A stretch of DNA of 64,000 nt from Fibrella arboris (GTDB lineage: Bacteria > Bacteroidota > Bacteroidia > Cytophagales > Spirosomataceae), in NCBI RefSeq assembly GCF_041321095.1, contig NZ_JBGGWE010000002.1:310001-374000 (forward strand). The letters run 5' to 3'. The position numbers and the translations under genes are program-made. Shown here one piece after another: positions 36,988-46,155 of the stretch. The notes under the pieces were generated by a model. The model ran no database searches. It worked only from the letters and a program-made list of their open reading frames with translations, and was not told the origin of the DNA. The stretch's first letter is position 1; the number at the start of each line of letters is the position of its first letter.

Positions 36988-37088
36988 CAATATACTGATT
37001 ATCAGTTATCTATATAAGTATTGTTAGCTTGTTTGGAAATATACGCTGCCTTGTAGAAACTGGAACGACAGATAGTGTCTCAATATAT

Positions 37089-37096
37089 TATTTTTG
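37089..37096 (+). promoter_or_regulatory. -7 promoter box for the SusC operon
   Basis: TATTTTTG matches TAnnTTTG and lies 72 bases before the SusC ATG at 37169. Confidence 0.5.
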
Positions 37097-37168
37097 CAAG
37101 ATAAAGTTGTCTCCACAGCGTGTGGTTGGCTTCTTCTATGTTCATTTCAACAAATAATACGTTACCCC

Positions 37169-40100
37169 ATGAAATACCTCTCTATCAGAAGGTTTTTCCA
37201 AACGGCAGCGGCGATCTCTTCCCGTTCGCTGAAGGCGTTTGTGGTGCTGATGCTACTAGTAGCTTTTCCGGCACTGGCACAGGACCAAACAATTACAGGA
37301 ACCGTCACTGAAGTAGACGGCTCACCACTTCCCGGCGTAACTGTCGCGCTAAAGGGGACAACCAAAGGCGCCAATACTGATGCAACAGGTACGTTCCGTA
37401 TTCAGGCACCAGCCACAGGTGTGCTGGTGTTCAGTTTCGTCGGCAAAACGCCCCAAGAGGTTACTATCGGTAATAAAACGACCGTCAATGTAACCCTTGT
37501 TGATGATTCCAAATCATTGCAGGAGGTAGTCGTGACGGGCTATGGAACGCAGCGCCGGAAAGATCTGACCGGTTCAATCGCGTCGATTTCATCCGATGAG
37601 TTTCAGCGAGGAAACATTGTTGCTCCAGAACAACTCATCGCCGGTAAGCTGGCGGGGGTGTCTATCACTCCGCCGAGCGGCCAGCCTGGCGGCGGCAGCA
37701 CCATCCGTATCCGGGGTGGTTCGTCGCTGAACGCGAGTAATGACCCACTCGTTGTAATTGACAACGTACCTGTCGACAATCAGGGAATTTCGGGAGCCGC
37801 TAACCCGCTTAGCCTGATTAACCCCAACGATATTGAAACCTTTACAGTCCTGAAAGATGCCTCTGCGGCGGCCATCTACGGTGCCCGCGCAGCTAACGGC
37901 GTTATCCTGATCACCACGAAGAAGGGCGCTTCGGGTGCACCCAAGTTCACGTTCTCAACCCAACTGTCGCTATCACGGATTGCCAAAAAAGTGTCGGTCC
38001 TGAACGGCGATCAGTTTCGCTCGCTGATCAATGACGTAACACCGGCTACTGGCTTTACCACGCCCGAGCAGCGTACGCTTACCAGTGGGACTACGTACAC
38101 CGACTGGCAGGATCAGATATATCAGATGGGCATTAGCAACGATAACAATCTGGCGGTGTCGGGATCGTATAGGAACATCCCCTACCGTGTTTCGTACGGC
38201 TACACTACCCAGAACGGTATTCTGAAAACCTCGAATTTCCAGCGCCACTCGGTAGCCCTGAACCTCTCTCCCAGGTTTTTGAACAATGACCTGCGTGTTG
38301 ACGTCAGCGCCAAAGGATCGATCGTCTATAACCGCTTTGCCGATCAGGGAGCGATCGGGTCAGCCATCAGTTTTGATCCGACCAAGCCTGTCTACAGTGG
38401 AAACGACAACTATGGTGGCTTCTTCGAATGGCTGGACCCAACCACTGGACGGCCAAATGGCCAGGCAACGCGTAACCCACTGGGGTTACTGCTCGAAAAG
38501 CAGGACCGTAATCAGATCAACCGGTTGGTAGGGAACGTACAGCTCGACTACCGCATGCCGTTCCTGCGCGAACTGCGGGCCAACCTGAACGTGGGCCTGG
38601 ACGTATCATCGACAGATGGCCGGGTGCAGGTGCCAGCCTACGCTGCATCAAGCTATGGACGCGGTCAGGGTCGTCCGGGCATTACGGGCGATTTTGCCAC
38701 TACGGGTGGTGTTGACCGGATATATACCCAGACACGTAGCAATAAAACGCTGGAGTTCTACCTGAACTACACGAAAGACCTGAAGAGCATTCGGAGCCGC
38801 GTTGACGCAACGGGTGGTTATTCGTACCAGGACTTTATTCGCGATGAGCCCAGCTACGCGGATAACATCGCCAGCGGTGCGCAGTACAATCCGGCAGGTA
38901 ATCCTTTCCGTACTCAGTACACCCTACTCGCCTTCTTTGGCCGTTTGAACTATACGTTTAACGACAAGTATGTGTTAACGGCTACCATCCGTCGTGATGG
39001 CACGTCACGGTTCAGCCCAAGCGCCCGTTGGGGCTGGTTCCCATCAGTAGGTGCTTCGTGGAGCATCAAGGATGAGAACTTCCTGCGGGATTCAAAAACG
39101 GTTTCAGCCCTTAAACTGCGGCTGGGTTACGGGGTAACTGGTCAGCAGGATTTGCCGGCTGGCGTGAGCAACTACCCCTATCTGCCAACGTACCTGATCT
39201 CTGACCCAACGGCGCAGTACCAGTTTGGCAACACATTTTATAACACCCTGCGGGCTGGCGGCTACGATGCCAACATCAAGTGGGAACAGACCGAATCCAT
39301 CAACGCTGCCGTGGACTATGCCCTGTTTGATGGCCGCATCTCGGGTAGCATTGATTTCTACGATAAGAAGACAAAAGACCTGCTCGCCGTTATTCCCGTA
39401 GCGGCAGGCTCAAACCTGACCAACCAGATTCTGACCAACGTTGGTAATCTGCAAAACCGGGGCGTTGAATTTCTGATCAACACGACACCCATTCAGCGGG
39501 AAGGCTTAAAGCTCGACGTAGGCTTCAACTACACCTACAACGAGAACAAGATCACGAACCTGACCAAAGTGCCTACGCCAAACGATCCGGGCATTCTGGT
39601 TGGCAGCATTTCGGGCGGCACCGGCAACACCATCCAGATTCAGACGGTGGGGTACCCAACCAACACGTTCTACGTGAACCGGCAGATATACAACGCCAAT
39701 GGCCAGCCCATCGAAGGCGTGTACCAGGATCTGAACAATGATGGCAGCATCACTGTCAACGACCGCTACCGGTACAAAACGGCTAATCCGGTTCAGCTCT
39801 TCGGGTTTACATCGAGCCTGGCCGTGGGTCATTTCAGCGCCAGCTTCGTCTTGCGCGGAACCGCCGGCAACTACGTATATAATAACGTGCGGGCCGGTAA
39901 CGGTACCACGCAGAGTATGGTCAACTCACTGGGCTTCTTGTCTAACGCCTCAACGAACGTGCTCGACACCCGCTTCCGCGCGCAGCAGTTCTTCTCGGAT
40001 TATTACGTTGAGAATGCCTCGTTCCTGCGCCTCGACAACCTGAACTTTGGCTATAACTTCGGTCAGGTGATGCGGAAACGGGCTACGCTTCGCCTGAACG

Positions 40101-40228
40101 CCACCTTCCAGAACCTGTTTGTGATCACCAAATACACGGGTCTCGATCCAGAGATTTCGGGCGGTATCGACAACAATTTTTACCCACGGCCACGGGTGGG
40201 TACACTGGGTCTAAATCTTGACTTCTAA
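37169..40228 (+). CDS. SusC/RagA-family TonB-linked outer-membrane transporter
   Basis: A 1019-aa transporter that imports oligosaccharides with TonB energy in complex with SusD. The ATG at 37169 precedes a signal peptide. The order is carboxypeptidase-regulatory-like domain (ITGTVTEVDGSPLPGVTVAL), TonB-box-like EVVVTGYGTQRRKDLTGSI, plug (GKLAGVSITPPSGQPGGGST, IRGGSSLNASNDPLVVID), and barrel ending in LGLNLDF. It is followed 15 nt later by SusD. With a CBM-sensor regulator and a GH13 amylase nearby, starch or a related alpha-glucan is the likely substrate. Confidence 0.95.
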   Translation: MKYLSIRRFFQTAAAISSRSLKAFVVLMLLVAFPALAQDQTITGTVTEVDGSPLPGVTVALKGTTKGANTDATGTFRIQAPATGVLVFSFVGKTPQEVTIGNKTTVNVTLVDDSKSLQEVVVTGYGTQRRKDLTGSIASISSDEFQRGNIVAPEQLIAGKLAGVSITPPSGQPGGGSTIRIRGGSSLNASNDPLVVIDNVPVDNQGISGAANPLSLINPNDIETFTVLKDASAAAIYGARAANGVILITTKKGASGAPKFTFSTQLSLSRIAKKVSVLNGDQFRSLINDVTPATGFTTPEQRTLTSGTTYTDWQDQIYQMGISNDNNLAVSGSYRNIPYRVSYGYTTQNGILKTSNFQRHSVALNLSPRFLNNDLRVDVSAKGSIVYNRFADQGAIGSAISFDPTKPVYSGNDNYGGFFEWLDPTTGRPNGQATRNPLGLLLEKQDRNQINRLVGNVQLDYRMPFLRELRANLNVGLDVSSTDGRVQVPAYAASSYGRGQGRPGITGDFATTGGVDRIYTQTRSNKTLEFYLNYTKDLKSIRSRVDATGGYSYQDFIRDEPSYADNIASGAQYNPAGNPFRTQYTLLAFFGRLNYTFNDKYVLTATIRRDGTSRFSPSARWGWFPSVGASWSIKDENFLRDSKTVSALKLRLGYGVTGQQDLPAGVSNYPYLPTYLISDPTAQYQFGNTFYNTLRAGGYDANIKWEQTESINAAVDYALFDGRISGSIDFYDKKTKDLLAVIPVAAGSNLTNQILTNVGNLQNRGVEFLINTTPIQREGLKLDVGFNYTYNENKITNLTKVPTPNDPGILVGSISGGTGNTIQIQTVGYPTNTFYVNRQIYNANGQPIEGVYQDLNNDGSITVNDRYRYKTANPVQLFGFTSSLAVGHFSASFVLRGTAGNYVYNNVRAGNGTTQSMVNSLGFLSNASTNVLDTRFRAQQFFSDYYVENASFLRLDNLNFGYNFGQVMRKRATLRLNATFQNLFVITKYTGLDPEISGGIDNNFYPRPRVGTLGLNLDF

Positions 40229-40243
40229 ACGACAAATCGAATC

Positions 40244-41818
40244 ATGTTTAAATTAACGATAAAAGTGGGTATGCTGGCTGCTGCAATGGCAGTGGCCTCG
40301 TCGTGCACCAATGACCTCGACCGGGTACCCAAATACGAAGTAACATCAGCGTCGGTCTACGCTGACCCGGCCAACTACAAGTCGGTGCTGGCGCGTTTAT
40401 ATGCAACCCTGGCGGTGAGCGGCCAGCAAGGCCCAGCCGGTAAGCCCGACATTTCGGGTATCGATGAAGGCACATCGAATTACATGCGCTTGCTATGGAA
40501 ACTTCAGGAGCTACCCACCGACGAGGCTAAGATCGCCTGGAACGACGCCACGATCCAGGATATCAACAAGATTACCTGGACGTCGAGCGATGGCTTCATT
40601 ACGGCGATGTACAACCGTATTTTCTACCTGATCTCACTCTCGAACGAGTTCATTCGCGAAACGTCAGACGCGAAGCTGAGTGAACGCGGAATCAGCGGGC
40701 AGTCGGCTACTGATGCGAAGACGTACCGGGCAGAAGCCCGTTTCCTGCGGGCCATGGCGTATTTCCATGCTATCGACATGTTTGGTACGGTTCCATTCGT
40801 GACGGAAGCCGATGCACCGGGTTCATTCCTGCCTAAACAGGCGACCCGTCAGGAGTTGTTCACGTATGTTGAAAGTGAGCTGAAGGCTATTGAAACGGAA
40901 CTGGCAGCGCCAGGTGCCGCTGAGTATGGCCGGGCCGACCGCGCCGCTGCGCAGGCTATTCTGGCCCGTTTGTACCTGAATGCACAGGTGTATACCGGTA
41001 CCGCCCGGTATACTGATGCCATCACGTACGCGAAGAAGGTGATCGACTCGGGCGTTTACAAACTGGAACCAACGTACCTGAACCTGTTTACGGCCGACAA
41101 TAACCTGTCGAAAGAGATCATCTTCCCGATCACCTTTGATGGCACACGTACCCAGACCTACGGTGGCATGACCTTCCTGGTACACGCCCAGGTGGGTGGC
41201 AGCATGAACGTGAGCAGTTACGGAGTCAATGGTGGCTGGGCTGGTATTCGTTCGACTCAGAAACTGGCCGACGTTTTCCCCGACGCCACGGCAGCAGCCG
41301 ACAAACGCGGCGTGTTTTACACCGATGGTCAGCAACGCGACCTGAATGAGCTGGGTACGTTCACTGATGGCTATGCCATCTCCAAATACCGGAACGTAAC
41401 CTCGACGGGTAAGGCCGGCTCTGACCAGAACTTCGTGGATACCGACTTCCCACTCATCCGGTTGGCCGATATGTACCTGACCTATGCCGAAGCTGTTCTG
41501 CGCGGCGGAACCGGAGGCGATCAGGCCACAGCGATCAGCTACGTGAACCTGCTGCGGACACGGGCCAAGGCAGCAACGGTAACGGCTATTAACCTCGACT
41601 TTATTCTGTCCGAACGGGCGCGTGAGCTGTATTGGGAAGGCTACCGCCGCACCGATCTGATCCGGTACGACCGGTTTACGACAGGTACGTATCTGTGGCC
41701 GTGGAAAGGCGGTGTGAAGGAAGGACGCGCCGTTGATGTCCGGTTCAATCTGTACCCGATTCCGGCAACAGACCTGGTCGCCAACCCAACGTTAAAGCAG
41801 AATAATTCAGGGTATTAA
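40244..41818 (+). CDS. SusD/RagB-family surface glycan-binding lipoprotein
   Basis: The product is 524 aa with a lipoprotein signal (AAAMAVASSCTNDLDRVP). It shows SusD pattern: YRAEARFLRAMAYFHAIDMFG in the TPR-like part, RADRAAAQAILARLYLNAQVY, DFPLIRLADMYLTYAEAVLR, and the C-terminal INLDFILSERARELYWEGYRR-like stretch. It binds glycan at the cell surface and caps SusC. The operon position is directly after SusC. Confidence 0.95.
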   Translation: MFKLTIKVGMLAAAMAVASSCTNDLDRVPKYEVTSASVYADPANYKSVLARLYATLAVSGQQGPAGKPDISGIDEGTSNYMRLLWKLQELPTDEAKIAWNDATIQDINKITWTSSDGFITAMYNRIFYLISLSNEFIRETSDAKLSERGISGQSATDAKTYRAEARFLRAMAYFHAIDMFGTVPFVTEADAPGSFLPKQATRQELFTYVESELKAIETELAAPGAAEYGRADRAAAQAILARLYLNAQVYTGTARYTDAITYAKKVIDSGVYKLEPTYLNLFTADNNLSKEIIFPITFDGTRTQTYGGMTFLVHAQVGGSMNVSSYGVNGGWAGIRSTQKLADVFPDATAAADKRGVFYTDGQQRDLNELGTFTDGYAISKYRNVTSTGKAGSDQNFVDTDFPLIRLADMYLTYAEAVLRGGTGGDQATAISYVNLLRTRAKAATVTAINLDFILSERARELYWEGYRRTDLIRYDRFTTGTYLWPWKGGVKEGRAVDVRFNLYPIPATDLVANPTLKQNNSGY

Positions 41819-41824
41819 GAAAAA

Positions 41825-41934
41825 GAGTTTCAGGTGTCAGGTGTCAAGTTTCAAGTGGCGTTGCCAGTCAACCAACTCGTTGATCAGTAGCACCAGTTGA
41901 AACTTGACACCTGAAACTTGACACTTGACACTAA
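41825..41934. repeat. Imperfect inverted array of TTTCAGGTGTCA/TGACACCTGAAA units
   Basis: The gap between SusD and the SusE-like gene is filled by runs of CAGGTGTCA and CAAGTTTCA units on the left (41827-41858) and their complements on the right (41892-41934). It is the same family as the perfect repeat at 19386-19470. It may attenuate transcription between susD and susE. Confidence 0.75.
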
Positions 41935-41952
41935 ACAATCAACTCTATTGAT

Positions 41953-43263
41953 ATGAAATCGTTACTTAAAAGCTTCCTGGTTGTGGCGTCGGCCTTGCTG
42001 ACACTGACAGCCTGCGAAAAAGAGCAGGAAAAGCTGCTACTCGATTTTTCGGCGGTACCGGTTGTCAGCGTTTCATCGCCAACGGTAGTACTAACCAAAG
42101 ACAATGCCGATAAAGACGCGCTGACCATCAGCTGGCCCAAGCCCAATTACGGTTACGATGCGGCGGCCAACTACACCATTCTGATCGATAAGAAAGGGGG
42201 TGATTTCTCGAAAGCTGCTTCGTTTCCCGTTGGCACCAGCTTGACCAAAACATTTAAAGCATCGGAGCTGAACAGTCTGTTAATCGGTCTGGGACTGGTA
42301 CCCGCTACCGCAGGCGATGTAGACGTCAAAGTGCAGTCGGCCCTGGGTGGCCGTACCGTGTTATCGTCAGCCCTAGCCAGCGTGAAGGCAACGCCTTACC
42401 TCGATCGGCTCGACCTGAGTTCGCCCTGGGGGCTGGTTGGCAGTGCCACCGCCAACGGATGGGACGGCCCAGACCAGCCATTCTACAAAACAGCTGACCC
42501 GAACGTATTTGTCGCTTATGTGACGCTGGTCGATGGTGAGATCAAAATTCGGAAGGATAACAAATGGGATACCAACTATGGTGGTTCGGGAGGCAAGCTG
42601 TCGCTGAATGGCGACAACATCAAGGTGACCGCAGGTACGTACAGCGTGACCTTCAATGCGTCAACGCTGGTCTACTCGGTTGACAAACTGACTTGGGGTG
42701 TTGTTGGCGATGCTACGGCTAATGGCTGGAATGGGCCAGATCAGAAGCTGACCTATGACCCGGCTACTGACCAGTGGTTTGCTATCGTCGCGCTGAAGGC
42801 GGGAGATATTAAAATTCGCCAGAATAATGATTGGGCTATCAACTACGGCGGCTCGGCAGGTAAACTGTCGGCGGGGGGCGACAACATCAAGGTTGCTGCT
42901 GCCGGAACGTACCTGATCGTAGCGGACCTGAAAGCGACTGGCCTGAAATACACGTTTACGCCCGTAAAAGCCTGGGGGCTCGTTGGCGACGCTACACCCA
43001 ATGGCTGGGATGGCCCAGATCAGGCGTTCGCCCCAGATCTGACCAAAGACGGTCTCTGGAAACTCACCGGCGTTAAACTCAAAGTTGGTGACGTAAAAGT
43101 TCGTGCCGACAATAAGTGGGATACCAACTACGGCGATGATGGCGCCAACGGATCACTCGAACTGAACGGAGCGAATATCAAAATTGCCGCAGCCGGCACC
43201 TACGATATCGGCTTGGACTTCACCAACGCAAACGCACCTAAAATCACGATCACAAAGAAATAA
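41953..43263 (+). CDS. SusE/SusF-like starch-binding lipoprotein with three repeats
   Basis: The product is 436 aa. A lipoprotein signal (LLTLTACEKE) and an N-terminal SusE-type Ig-like domain (about residues 25-145) precede three ~90-residue repeats. Each begins WG(L/V)VG.AT.NGW(D/N)GPDQ, then has a (K/V)(I/V)R..N.W..NYG motif, and ends in a GDNIKV..AGTY strand. Such repeats are the starch-binding domains of SusE/SusF proteins. It sits directly after SusD and probably retains alpha-glucan at the surface. Repeats 1 and 3 are closest at the WDTNYG segment. Confidence 0.88.
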   Translation: MKSLLKSFLVVASALLTLTACEKEQEKLLLDFSAVPVVSVSSPTVVLTKDNADKDALTISWPKPNYGYDAAANYTILIDKKGGDFSKAASFPVGTSLTKTFKASELNSLLIGLGLVPATAGDVDVKVQSALGGRTVLSSALASVKATPYLDRLDLSSPWGLVGSATANGWDGPDQPFYKTADPNVFVAYVTLVDGEIKIRKDNKWDTNYGGSGGKLSLNGDNIKVTAGTYSVTFNASTLVYSVDKLTWGVVGDATANGWNGPDQKLTYDPATDQWFAIVALKAGDIKIRQNNDWAINYGGSAGKLSAGGDNIKVAAAGTYLIVADLKATGLKYTFTPVKAWGLVGDATPNGWDGPDQAFAPDLTKDGLWKLTGVKLKVGDVKVRADNKWDTNYGDDGANGSLELNGANIKIAAAGTYDIGLDFTNANAPKITITKK

Positions 43264-43291
43264 GCAGTTTTTTGTGATCGTTCCCTCATCG

Positions 43292-43325
43292 AACTCGCCG
43301 GATTAAAAGCCCCGGCGAGTTTTTT
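43292..43325 (+). terminator. Intrinsic terminator of the SusCDE operon
   Basis: Perfect 10-nt arms (43292-43301 and 43312-43321) with a 10-nt loop and a T-run. It ends 62 bases past the SusE-like stop. Its right half is duplicated about 1.1 kb downstream at 44410-44443. Confidence 0.85.
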
Positions 43326-43346
43326 GTACCCAATCAAATCCATAAG

Positions 43347-43492
43347 AAGCTGTTTAAGGAGCCGCACCGTCGCGTAGCGACCTAATGTCTGTAGCCAAAA
43401 GGCTTGGCTATAGGTATTTCCGTCGCGTAGCGACCTAACCACACGCTGAATGGTTAGGTCGCTGCGCGACGGTGTGGCTCCTTAAACAGCTT
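43347..43492. repeat. REP-like nested palindrome with GTCGCGTAGCGAC cores
   Basis: Outer arms of 39 nt (43347-43385 and 43454-43492) are near-perfect complements. Between them lies a third copy of CCGTCGCGTAGCGACCTAA (43420-43438) that can pair with the right arm, and a small hairpin TAGCCAA/TTGGCTA. A degenerate copy with CGCTACGCGACGAGCGGG follows at about 43520-43545. The design resembles REP/BIME repeats mobilised by RAYT transposases, but no such gene is in the window. Confidence 0.75.
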
Positions 43493-43680
43493 AATTTCCT
43501 GTAGACGTTAGGTCCGCCCCTGCCGCTACGCGACGAGCGGGCTAACTTAAAATTGCTGCTAAGATTTTAAAAACCGATTGTGTTGATCAGTCACGTGGCC
43601 AACAGCCTAAGCACGAGTAGAACGCCCCACCACCATGGTGGGTAAAAACAGTTATAAAATGAAAAGTTTAGGGAGGTTAA

Positions 43681-44294
43681 TCAATAGGTAATATAGGGTG
43701 TATCAAAACGGCCATTCGTAATGTGAACCACTTTGCCAGTTGCACGCTGACGAGCGGTAAAGTCAAACGTGCCAGAAACAAAACTAGCGGTGTGTTTTGT
43801 AATTATTATTTTGCCATAAAATTGATATTCAGTCCAATATGCCTCATTAAACGACAAAGCTTTTTGCTCTCCATAAGAGGCGGTATTAGCACAAACTCGA
43901 GGCAGGTCGTCACATAAACTATCCAGTTTGTACGTACTTGGCTGTTCTGAATAGTTAGCGAGCGTTAACAATATGTATTGTCGCTTGTTGTCGTTTCCTC
44001 CTCCAATCAGAAGTGTACGCTCTTTAGCCAGATAGCGAGTTACACCACTTCAACTTTTCCAATCGGTTGCCACGGGCGTCCAACGCTGACCGTCAATGTA
44101 ACAGCCAATTGTGTTTTCCCCTCCTGTGTAGCAGCAGGCAAATTCGAGTAAGGTTCCTCCTTACAGGAGAGGACGAACCCTACCATCAGCGTCAACGTAC
44201 ACTGTAAAAGCTTTTGAGCTAGGTACAGGTTGACTGGCAATTTTATTGTCGGAAATCGCATAATGAAAGTGGTCAAAAGCGTTAAATTGTTCAT
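43681..44294 (-). pseudogene. Decayed lipoprotein gene with one frameshift and one in-frame stop
   Basis: Two short minus-strand reading frames (43681-43971 and 44040-44336) are pieces of one gene. The start encodes a lipoprotein signal (LMVGFVLSCKEEPYSNLPAA). Near 44114-44117 the frame breaks: adding one A to the A-run restores ENTIGCYIDGQRWTPVATDW. That frame then meets a TGA at 44050-44052, and beyond it reads on as SGVTRYLAKERTLLIGGG into the second piece. Together it would be about 200 aa, similar in layout to small Bacteroidota lipoproteins whose function is unknown. It lies between copies of a duplicated terminator segment, next to a REP-like palindrome. Confidence 0.8.
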
Positions 44295-44407
44295 TCCAAA
44301 GCATTCTATTCTTATCCTATAGTATAAGGCTGGCAAAATATAAAGTCGAAGTCCGGTTAAAAAATGATTAATCTTTAATTATTAAACGGTTACATTGCAG
44401 TTGCCGC

Positions 44408-46033
44408 TTGGCGAGTTTTTTTGTATCCAATCAAACCTATAAGGTCTTCAAACCCTTAATAAGTTTAGCATCAATTACCGCTTACAACTTGACACCTGAC
44501 GTATTACTCTCTACGCGTTCTGTCGGAAACCCAGGCGTGGGTTCCACCGGCGTACATTACGAACTTTTTGTACGGGCCTTTGCCGATAGTAACCACGATG
44601 GGATTGGCGACCTGAATGGCGTCACCCGGAAGCTGGATTACCTGCGCGATCTGGGCGTGTCGGCCATCTGGCTTATGCCGATCAATCCTTCGCCCACCTA
44701 CCATAAATATGACATCACGGATTATTACGGAATCGACCCCGACTACGGAACGCTGGACGATTTTCGCCGCCTGATCGATGAGGCCCACCAGCGAGGAATC
44801 GCCGTACTGATGGATCTGGTCATTCACCACACCAGCATCCAGCATCACTGGTTTCAGGAAGCGGCGAAAGGGCCTGATAATCCGTATCGAAGCTTTTACA
44901 AGTGGATGCTGCCCGACGAAATCAAACGGCGCAACCTGGCCACCCGCGACATCACCGCCGATTCGGACGAACGCAGCCCCTGGCATTACGCGCCAGGCAG
45001 CAAGCAGCGAGACCAGCAAACGGAGAAATATTACGGGATGTTCTGGAGCGGTATGCCCGACCTCAATTTCGACCATCAGCCGCTGCGCGAAGAAATATAT
45101 AAGATCGTCCGCTACTGGCTAACCGACGTTGGGGTAGACGGCTTCCGGCTCGATGCGGCGCGGCACCTGTATCGGGAGGCCGAAGAACCCAAGAATCATC
45201 AGTTCTGGGACGAGTTCGGGCAGGTGGTGCAGTCAGCAAAACCGGGCGCGTACCTGGTTGGCGAAGTATGGACCCGGCCCAATAAAGTAGCACCTTACTT
45301 CCGGGGGTTACAGGCCAATTTCAACTTCGACCTGGCTCTTGAATTGGAAGAGATCATCCGGCAGGGCGATGACGCCAACGACGTGATGGCCTTCCTGCAA
45401 GAAACGCAATCGGCCTACGGCGAAGTGAACGATCAGTTCATTGATGCCCTGATTCTGTCCAACCATGACCAGAACCGGATTGGTAGCCTGCTGAAAGGCG
45501 ACATAAACAAGCTGAAGGTAGCCGCCAACCTGCTGCTAACCCTGCCCGGAAACCCATACCTGTATTACGGCGAGGAAATTGGCATGCTGGGGCTAAAACC
45601 CGACGAATCCATCCGTGAACCGTTCATCTGGAACATTGGCAAGAAAGACCCTGACCGCGCCCGCTGGATGCATGCCCGCTTTTCGACCAGCCGGACAGTC
45701 AAGCCCCTTGCTCAACAACAGACAGACCCCGATTCACTATTCAGCCACTACAAACGCCTGATCGCTTTCCGCAATGGTCATTCGATCCTGAACGATAACC
45801 GTAGTCGGTTACTGCTGAGCGGCATTCGTCAGAAAGGAATCGTTTCATTTGGCCGCCACAACGAACACGGCACCGTATGGGTGATTCAGAACCTAACCAA
45901 AGCCCCCATCGATGTTATGTTATCGGCCGCTGAAGAGCAGGCCAGGTACGTTCAGTTAGACACAGTTCCAGGTACGTTGTTAACCGACGGCATGCTGACT
46001 CTGCCCGGGTTTGGCCTGGTTGTGATTGGGTAA
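44408..46033 (+). CDS. GH13 alpha-amylase-family glycosidase, 5' end uncertain
   Basis: Hydrolyses or rearranges alpha-1,4-glucans. The (beta/alpha)8 domain begins GVHYELFVRAFADSNHDGIG and holds the GH13 triad: nucleophile D249 in DGFRLDAARHL, acid/base E286 in VGEVWTRP, and D354 in LSNHDQNR (numbered from 44408). The C-terminal beta domain ends LTLPGFGLVVIG. No ATG lies ahead of the domain. The open frame starts at TTG (44408) inside a duplicated terminator; another TTG at 44489 lies in repeat-like sequence. Homologues I recall usually have a signal peptide, which is absent here. The 5' end may have been lost by rearrangement. Confidence 0.85.
   Translation: MASFFVSNQTYKVFKPLISLASITAYNLTPDVLLSTRSVGNPGVGSTGVHYELFVRAFADSNHDGIGDLNGVTRKLDYLRDLGVSAIWLMPINPSPTYHKYDITDYYGIDPDYGTLDDFRRLIDEAHQRGIAVLMDLVIHHTSIQHHWFQEAAKGPDNPYRSFYKWMLPDEIKRRNLATRDITADSDERSPWHYAPGSKQRDQQTEKYYGMFWSGMPDLNFDHQPLREEIYKIVRYWLTDVGVDGFRLDAARHLYREAEEPKNHQFWDEFGQVVQSAKPGAYLVGEVWTRPNKVAPYFRGLQANFNFDLALELEEIIRQGDDANDVMAFLQETQSAYGEVNDQFIDALILSNHDQNRIGSLLKGDINKLKVAANLLLTLPGNPYLYYGEEIGMLGLKPDESIREPFIWNIGKKDPDRARWMHARFSTSRTVKPLAQQQTDPDSLFSHYKRLIAFRNGHSILNDNRSRLLLSGIRQKGIVSFGRHNEHGTVWVIQNLTKAPIDVMLSAAEEQARYVQLDTVPGTLLTDGMLTLPGFGLVVIG
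44410..44443. repeat. Second copy of the SusE terminator/downstream segment
   Basis: This 34-bp stretch (GGCGAG, T-run, GTATCCAATCAAACCTATAAG) matches 43314-43346 with about three differences and one indel. The two copies bracket the REP-like palindrome and the decayed lipoprotein gene. This suggests that the bracketed ~1.1 kb arrived by insertion or duplication. Confidence 0.7.
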
Positions 46034-46106
46034 CCGGGCAGCACCCTACCCCCTCAATAAACCAGTTACCCAATCTACCGCTTACCTCAATTACCTAGTT
46101 ACGGAT

Positions 46107-46114
46107 TATATTTG
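46107..46114 (+). promoter_or_regulatory. -7 promoter box for pyrB
   Basis: TATATTTG matches TAnnTTTG and lies 41 bases before the pyrB ATG. Confidence 0.5.
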
Positions 46115-46155
46115 CCAAATCGTCGCCTACCGATCCGTCGGACCGTGCCCTCCCC

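Noticed and set aside
43347..43545. CRISPR array
   Set aside because: The repeats are palindromic and nested, without regular spacers of constant length; no cas gene is present.
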